Shown: in pieces, positions 59,443-64,000 of the stretch
How positions within the stretch are numbered: the first letter of the stretch is position 1
Layout of the letters: each line of letters begins with the position of its first letter
Source of the DNA: JBNRMR01 sp050942895
GTDB lineage: Bacteria; Bacillota; Clostridia; Christensenellales; UBA1750
Direction: 5' to 3'
Assembly (NCBI GenBank): GCA_050942895.1
Contig: JBMNOE010000001.1
Coordinates: 1 to 64,000, forward strand
DNA length: 64,000 bases
Program-made: the position numbers and the translations under genes
Notes under the pieces: generated by a model
What the model was told of the DNA's origin: nothing
The model's database searches: none
Seen by the model: only the letters and a program-made list of their open reading frames with translations

Positions 59443-61746
59443 GTGCCTAAAAGAAAGTATTTTACAAAACAACTCTTCTATATGGCGGTGATGATCATTA
59501 TCCCCGTCTGCATAGTTTTGCTGCTATATTTTCAAACGGCAAGAATAGTCGAGCGGCTTTGCATGGACAACTATATATCCTCCCTTGAGGAATCGCGCAA
59601 CAAAATGGACGAGCAGCTCCGCTCTTTGGACAGCCGCGGCGTGGACATGATGCTCAACCGCAACATAGACACGCTTCTTTCCAGCGCATCGCCCAAGGAG
59701 GCAGGCGAAGGCGTGTACCCTCTTTACACATATGGGCAGCTGCTCAAGAGCAATGTTTATCCGGGCGATGATTTCTGCCTGGAATATCAGATAATCAGCC
59801 GGCGAAACGAGCTTATCTACCGCAATAATTCCTTTGTAAGCGGCCTTGAGTTCTTCTTTAACAAGTCCTGCAACTATCCGGAAATGAGCTATTCCCAATG
59901 GCAAGAGGAGGTATTCGCAAATTCCGGACGCTTTTTCCTGCCTGCGCAGCGGGTCCTACTGGACGGAGGCCCCTCCGACGCCCTCACATATGTTTTTCCG
60001 CTGAGAGCGGGCATATTGAGTCAGCCATCGGAGGCGGTGCTTGTTTTCTTAGTGGAAGAAGGCCGCATCGCTGAAATACTCAGCGCAGCCAGCCAGGACG
60101 CCGCAGCCCAGGTCTACATGATCAGCACCGAAGGCGAAGTCCTTTACGGCACCGGAGGCATCCCCCAGGAAAATCCTTTTGGCCCTGAAAGCTTTGCCGG
60201 GGGAAGCGGTTTTTTTGAAACTGCCGGCGGAGAAAAGCTTACCGCATACACCGTAAGCCCATATAACGGCATCATATACGCCGCTCTTGTCCCCAAGCAT
60301 GTGGTTCTTTCACAGATGTACACCGTTTCCTCCACCACCCGCATAGTTCTGCTTATCTATCTGGCGGTGAGCATGGTCCTTGCGCTGATATTCGCCTACC
60401 GCATCAGCAAGCCCCTTAGGGATCTGGCAAAAAGCATGGCCCTTTCCCTGCCCGAGGAGGAACCGGAGATGAAGCGCCTGGGCGAGTTGGACTTCATCGC
60501 TGAAAACACGCTGAGACTCCTCAAGCGCAATCAGAGCCTTGAGCTGAGCTACAATGACAAATCCGCCGCCCTGGCCGACATCGCCCTTGACAGGCTTTTA
60601 AGCAGCTACGCCAAAAGCGGCGGCCTGAGCCCTGACATAATCGAAAGCCTGCAAATTCCGTCCGGCTTTGATCGCTGCTGCGTCGCCGCCCTGAGAATAC
60701 CCTTTGTCCTCGGCGCACCTTCCGGCAGCGAATTCCCGATATTTGATCTTGAGAAATCCCTTTCCGCCTTGCCTTTGAACACGTCTTGCATACGGCGATA
60801 TCTGCACGCAGCAAGCGCCAATGTGATCGCCGCGGTGTATGTCTTTGGCGAAAAGCGGCCCAAAGAATTGCGCTCCCTTTTGATGGAAGATCTTAACCGG
60901 ATGGATTTATGCATCTTTGAGAATACCGGGGCCCACCCATACATGGGCGTTGGCCGTTTTTATAAGGATATATATGACATATACTTCTCCTTCGATCAGG
61001 CCCTTTACTGCGCAGGTCTTGCCAAGGATATGGAGACCACCGGAAAAGCAAGCACCCCCTACATAAAGATATACAGCGAGGAAACGCCGGCATCGGGCAT
61101 ATACTTTTACCCGATTGATCTTGAATACCGCTTGGTGAACTGCGTCAAATCCGGCGATGTCGAGGAAGCCCTTGCGGTTTTCCAGAAGATAATCGATGAA
61201 AACTTTGAGATTCGCAGTCTTACTCAAAGGATGCAGGTCCAGCTTTGCTATGACCTGCGCGCCACGCTGATGAAGGTCTGCGATGAACTGCGTCTCGCAG
61301 GCTCATATTACAACAATATATCAGAGAACATCGACAAGCGGGAAAGGCCACAGTCCGTCGTTCTCGCCATAAAGGATGAGTTTAGTTCTATCGCTTCGCA
61401 GATGTTCGAAAAAAAGCGCAGCCATAATCTGGGCCTTAGGGACAGAGTTTTGGATTTCGTGTCTGAAAACTATTGCGACCCACAGATGTGCGTGGCCATG
61501 GCCGCCGACAAGTTCAACCTCTCCGACTCATATTTTTCACAGTTCTTCAAAATGCAAACCGGCGAATCCTTCAGCACATACTTGGAAAGCCTGCGCATAA
61601 ACAAGGCCAAGGATATAATGGACGCCGATGACGCCATCGAAATTGAAGCCCTTTGCCAGATGGTGGGCTACAACAGCTCCAACACCTTCCGTCGCGCATT
61701 CAAGCGGGTGATGGGCGTTTCCCCAAGCGCATACAGGCAGGCATAA
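59443..61746 (+). CDS. Membrane AraC-type regulator of the sugar transporter
   Basis: The 767-residue protein has a first membrane helix (about 9-30), an extracytoplasmic sensor (about 31-290), a second helix (about 300-320, RIVLLIYLAVSMVLALIFAY), a cytoplasmic linker, and a C-terminal AraC double helix-turn-helix (about 665-767). The last domain has FNLSDSYFSQFFKMQTGESF and CQMVGYNSSNTFRRAFKR. It matches the one-component regulators that sit beside LplB/YtcP/LipO transporters, whose genes follow here. GTG 59443 has AGGAG at 7 bp; TTG 59437 would be too close. Unlike the related gene at 4787-6994 it is complete. Confidence 0.88.
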   Translation: MPKRKYFTKQLFYMAVMIIIPVCIVLLLYFQTARIVERLCMDNYISSLEESRNKMDEQLRSLDSRGVDMMLNRNIDTLLSSASPKEAGEGVYPLYTYGQLLKSNVYPGDDFCLEYQIISRRNELIYRNNSFVSGLEFFFNKSCNYPEMSYSQWQEEVFANSGRFFLPAQRVLLDGGPSDALTYVFPLRAGILSQPSEAVLVFLVEEGRIAEILSAASQDAAAQVYMISTEGEVLYGTGGIPQENPFGPESFAGGSGFFETAGGEKLTAYTVSPYNGIIYAALVPKHVVLSQMYTVSSTTRIVLLIYLAVSMVLALIFAYRISKPLRDLAKSMALSLPEEEPEMKRLGELDFIAENTLRLLKRNQSLELSYNDKSAALADIALDRLLSSYAKSGGLSPDIIESLQIPSGFDRCCVAALRIPFVLGAPSGSEFPIFDLEKSLSALPLNTSCIRRYLHAASANVIAAVYVFGEKRPKELRSLLMEDLNRMDLCIFENTGAHPYMGVGRFYKDIYDIYFSFDQALYCAGLAKDMETTGKASTPYIKIYSEETPASGIYFYPIDLEYRLVNCVKSGDVEEALAVFQKIIDENFEIRSLTQRMQVQLCYDLRATLMKVCDELRLAGSYYNNISENIDKRERPQSVVLAIKDEFSSIASQMFEKKRSHNLGLRDRVLDFVSENYCDPQMCVAMAADKFNLSDSYFSQFFKMQTGESFSTYLESLRINKAKDIMDADDAIEIEALCQMVGYNSSNTFRRAFKRVMGVSPSAYRQA

Positions 61747-61866
61747 AGAAAAATGAGGGCTTGCCCCCAGGCCTTCCCATGAGCTTTCTCTTTTTAAAAA
61801 TACCCATGCAGAGCCATTTTCAATGTAAAATATAAGAAAAATCCCGCTGGTATACGATATTGCTCG

Positions 61867-61896
61867 TTGTTAAAGCGCTGCAAATAACGGTATACT
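61867..61896 (+). promoter_or_regulatory. Promoter of the binding-protein gene, with possible cre-like core
   Basis: TTGTTA (61867-61872) is 18 bp from TATACT (61891-61896). The spacer contains AAAGCGCTGCAA, which partly fits a CcpA (cre) site. A CcpA dimer there would block the promoter. The cre match is imperfect. Confidence 0.4.
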
Positions 61897-62004
61897 TTCC
61901 TTACCAGACAGAAAAAGCAATATCTTACATTGGGCTTTTCACTGCCCATAAGAGGCATATTCTGCCTGCCGCAAAAAACACAAGGAGAAAGAAGGAGAAA
62001 CAGT

Positions 62005-63771
62005 ATGAAGCAAAAGACTCTGGCGGTTGCACTAAGCCTGCTGATAGTCATCGCGATGCTGGCCGGCTGCACTAGCGGTCAGCCCACTCCCACCGCAGCG
62101 CCCGGCTTAAGCACCACAGCCCCCGCCGCCGGAACGCAGGCTCCCCAACAAACCTCAGGCGCAGACCAGGGCGACGCCACCGGCGACAGCCTCTACAATG
62201 CGCCCGGCGAACTGCCGATAGTATTTGAAAAGATTGATCTTTCAGTGTTCGCGCCCGCGTCCACTGATATCCCCAGGGCCGAGTCCGACATGACGAAGTG
62301 GATGGAGGAGATCACCAACATTCATATCAACTGGGAGACAGCCGCAGGCGACGCCTATAGGGAAAAAATGCAGCTAACCCTGGCTTCCGGCATTTATCCG
62401 GACATGATCGTCCCCGGCGTCAGCTACCGAATAGACAAGGTGACAGAGCAGCAGCTGGGTATTCAGGGAATAATCGTCCCCTTGAATGAATATTTTGACA
62501 ATGTTTCCGTTGGCTATGCCAATGCCTTTGCAGAAATGCCCGGCATGAGAGACTACATGACCGCTCTGGACGGCAATATCTACAGCCTGCCCAACGTGGA
62601 CGGCGCTTTGCACATCCAGTATCAGAACAAAATGTGGCTGAACATGAAGTGGATGGAGAACCTGAACCTTGAAGTCCCCACCACTGTGGACGAGTTTTAC
62701 GATGTTTTAAAGGCCTTCAAGGATAACGATGCCAACGGCAACGGCGATCCCAACGACGAAATCCCCTTCTCCGCGGCGGGAAGCAGCGCTTTGGACGTGT
62801 TCCTGATGAACCCCTTCATCCTCACCCCGGCCACAAGCCGCATGTGGGTTAATGACGGCGCCATCGTTTTCAGTGTCATGGAGCCGGGCTACCGGGAGGG
62901 CGTCAAATATCTGGCCAGGCTTTATGCCGACGGCCTGATGAACCCTGAGCTTTTCACATGGAATGCCACCACTCAGATTAACGCCAACGAAAACGGCGAG
63001 GAGCCCATTTTGGGCGCTGTTCTGGGAATGCGTCCGGGCAACTTCACATCCCTTTCCGGTTTCCCCGACCACAGCAGAAAGTGGGAACAGTATTATCCCA
63101 TCGCGCCCCTGGCCGGTGTTAACGGCAATGAAACAATCACCAACTATAACGCCTATGCCTCCACATTCCAGACAGGCGTTGCCATGATCACCAGCTCGTG
63201 CGAATATCCCGAGGCAGCCTTCCGCATGGTTGACCTGCTGGCCACACCAGAGATGTCGATCATCACCACAAACGGCCCTGAAAACCAGGGCTGGAGATAT
63301 GCCGAAGCCGGCGAGATCGGCCTGGACGGCAACCCCGCAAAGGTTCGCATACTCACCGGAGACAGGCCCGAAAACTGGGGCGGCTGGGATCAGCTCATGG
63401 GCCGAGTCCAAACCCCTGCATACCTTGCAAGCCTTTACTATGACCAGGATCCCTACGGAGACGGCGTAGACCCCATGCAGGGCAGACAGGTAATCCTCTA
63501 TCAGGCATCGCTGCCCCATCAGGCTGTTTCTCAGTCTCTGGCAAGCGTGCTGCCGGATCTTTACTATGAGGATAGCGTCATCGATGAGCTGAGCCTTCTG
63601 CAGACCACCATCACTGATTATGTCAACGAGATGCTGGTGGCATTTGTCACCGGCGCCAGAAATGTCGACAGCGACTGGGACGGCTACATGAGCCAGCTTA
63701 AGACCCTGGGCGCTGAAAGATACATCCAGATCGTTCAGGAGACCTACGACGCCAGCGCGTTTGCAAAATAG
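62005..63771 (+). CDS. LipO-type extracellular sugar-binding lipoprotein
   Basis: The 588-residue substrate-binding protein of a CUT1 ABC importer starts at ATG 62005 behind GAAGGAG. The signal peptide ends in lipobox AMLAGC (Cys22), then a Thr/Ala/Pro-rich spacer. The binding fold has DMTKWMEEITNIHINWE, LTLASGIYPDMIV and MKWMENLNLEVPTTVDEFY, as in LipO/YtcQ proteins. A calcium-site-like DNDANGNGDPNDEIPF lies near 242. It lies between its AraC regulator and the first permease. These proteins bind large oligosaccharides such as pectin or mannan fragments; the ligand here is not known. Confidence 0.92.
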   Translation: MKQKTLAVALSLLIVIAMLAGCTSGQPTPTAAPGLSTTAPAAGTQAPQQTSGADQGDATGDSLYNAPGELPIVFEKIDLSVFAPASTDIPRAESDMTKWMEEITNIHINWETAAGDAYREKMQLTLASGIYPDMIVPGVSYRIDKVTEQQLGIQGIIVPLNEYFDNVSVGYANAFAEMPGMRDYMTALDGNIYSLPNVDGALHIQYQNKMWLNMKWMENLNLEVPTTVDEFYDVLKAFKDNDANGNGDPNDEIPFSAAGSSALDVFLMNPFILTPATSRMWVNDGAIVFSVMEPGYREGVKYLARLYADGLMNPELFTWNATTQINANENGEEPILGAVLGMRPGNFTSLSGFPDHSRKWEQYYPIAPLAGVNGNETITNYNAYASTFQTGVAMITSSCEYPEAAFRMVDLLATPEMSIITTNGPENQGWRYAEAGEIGLDGNPAKVRILTGDRPENWGGWDQLMGRVQTPAYLASLYYDQDPYGDGVDPMQGRQVILYQASLPHQAVSQSLASVLPDLYYEDSVIDELSLLQTTITDYVNEMLVAFVTGARNVDSDWDGYMSQLKTLGAERYIQIVQETYDASAFAK

Positions 63772-63788
63772 GCAAAGCAATAAGCGGC

Positions 63789-63827
63789 CATATTATCCGG
63801 CTTCGCCCGTCGAGGCCGGATAATATG
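63789..63827 (+). promoter_or_regulatory. Intercistronic hairpin after the binding-protein gene
   Basis: CATATTATCCGGC and GCCGGATAATATG form a perfect 13-bp stem with a 13-nt loop. There is no T run, so it is probably a 3'-end stabiliser or weak attenuator that gives more binding protein than permease. Confidence 0.65.
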
Positions 63828-63886
63828 CAGCAAGCAGAACAAAAGAGCAAAATAAGCAGCGCATCAACAGGAGGTAATAAAATACA

Positions 63887-64000
63887 ATGAGCGTCATAAA
63901 CGAAGGCCGGCAGATGCCAAGCTACCCCAGGCCCGCCAAAAGCCGTTACGCTGTGCTTAGAAAGGGAATATTACGCCATTGGCAGCTTTACCTGCTGGTG
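63887..64000 (+). CDS. LplB-type permease, N-terminus only (cut by window edge)
   Basis: The first 38 codons read MSVINEGRQMPSYPRP and then RKGILRHWQLYLLV, the cytoplasmic lead and start of the first helix of an LplB/YteP permease; compare QRSWQLYLLILP in the complete permease at 7102-8067. AGGAGG lies about 12 bp upstream. The gene continues past the window. Confidence 0.8.
   Translation, partial: MSVINEGRQMPSYPRPAKSRYAVLRKGILRHWQLYLLV

Noticed and set aside
62707..63780. 357-residue open frame on the minus strand
   Set aside because: It lies opposite the lipoprotein binding-protein gene, which has a good signal peptide and ribosome site.

Overview
The window looks like a chromosomal segment of an anaerobic, carbohydrate-degrading member of the Clostridia (Bacillota). 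The basis is a set of Firmicutes-type gene blocks: hrcA-grpE-dnaK behind a perfect CIRCE operator; ftsK/spoIIIE-rimO-pgsA-cinA; the radical-SAM pair (TIGR03960/TIGR03936 type) followed by ribonuclease G; single-chain purL; lonB; and cdaA-cdaR. There are also LplB/YtcP/LipO-type sugar transporters with membrane-bound AraC regulators. I cannot name the genus from sequence alone. The composition is moderate GC, and there are no rRNA genes and no CRISPR array.

Region by region. 1-0.9 kb: C-terminal end of a large serine recombinase, then tRNA-Ser(GCT). 1.2-8.1 kb: a decaying glycan locus with a GH29 fucosidase, a GHL6-like hydrolase, an AraC-type membrane regulator whose N-terminus has been fused onto a truncated permease, and one intact permease. 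8.1-9.4 kb: gene-poor DNA and a broken tyrosine integrase. 9.4-9.9 kb: tmRNA. 10-15 kb: CPBP protease and the heat-shock operon without dnaJ. 15.3-17.5 kb: GH95 fucosidase. 17.6-27.8 kb: a tandem promoter-like repeat, then a long co-directional housekeeping run with ATGA/TTGA overlaps from ftsK to rng. 27.8-41.2 kb (minus strand): small accessory genes, purL, then a phospho-signalling set (Ser/Thr kinase, trypsin-FHA protease, PP2C phosphatase) downstream of a HAD-thymidylate kinase fusion. 41.4-45.2 kb: HD and GNAT proteins, a recombinase remnant, an ABC exporter and a RidA-like protein. 45.4-52 kb: lonB and a DUF3006 protein diverging from the c-di-AMP genes cdaA-cdaR, which are followed by a membrane protein, a ParA/MinD-like ATPase and a CBS-domain protein. 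52-64 kb: an AraC/BtrH-like chimera, GH3, an SDR, an enolase-superfamily dehydratase, an aldo/keto reductase, an AraC regulator, and a LipO-type binding protein with the first bases of its permease.

The sugar genes at both ends fit one lifestyle: cleavage of fucosylated or plant oligosaccharides (GH29, GH95, GH3), uptake through CUT1-type ABC transporters, and oxidation or dehydration of the released sugars (SDR, enolase-superfamily dehydratase, aldo/keto reductase). Substrates are inferred, not shown.

The least expected things I see are: (i) a repeat family made of a -10 box plus a conserved transcribed leader, present once at the tmRNA promoter and three to four times in tandem before ftsK; (ii) the HAD-thymidylate kinase fusion placed at the head of the kinase/phosphatase/FHA cluster; (iii) the deletion that fused a permease gene to its regulator; and (iv) the unusual gene company of cdaA-cdaR.
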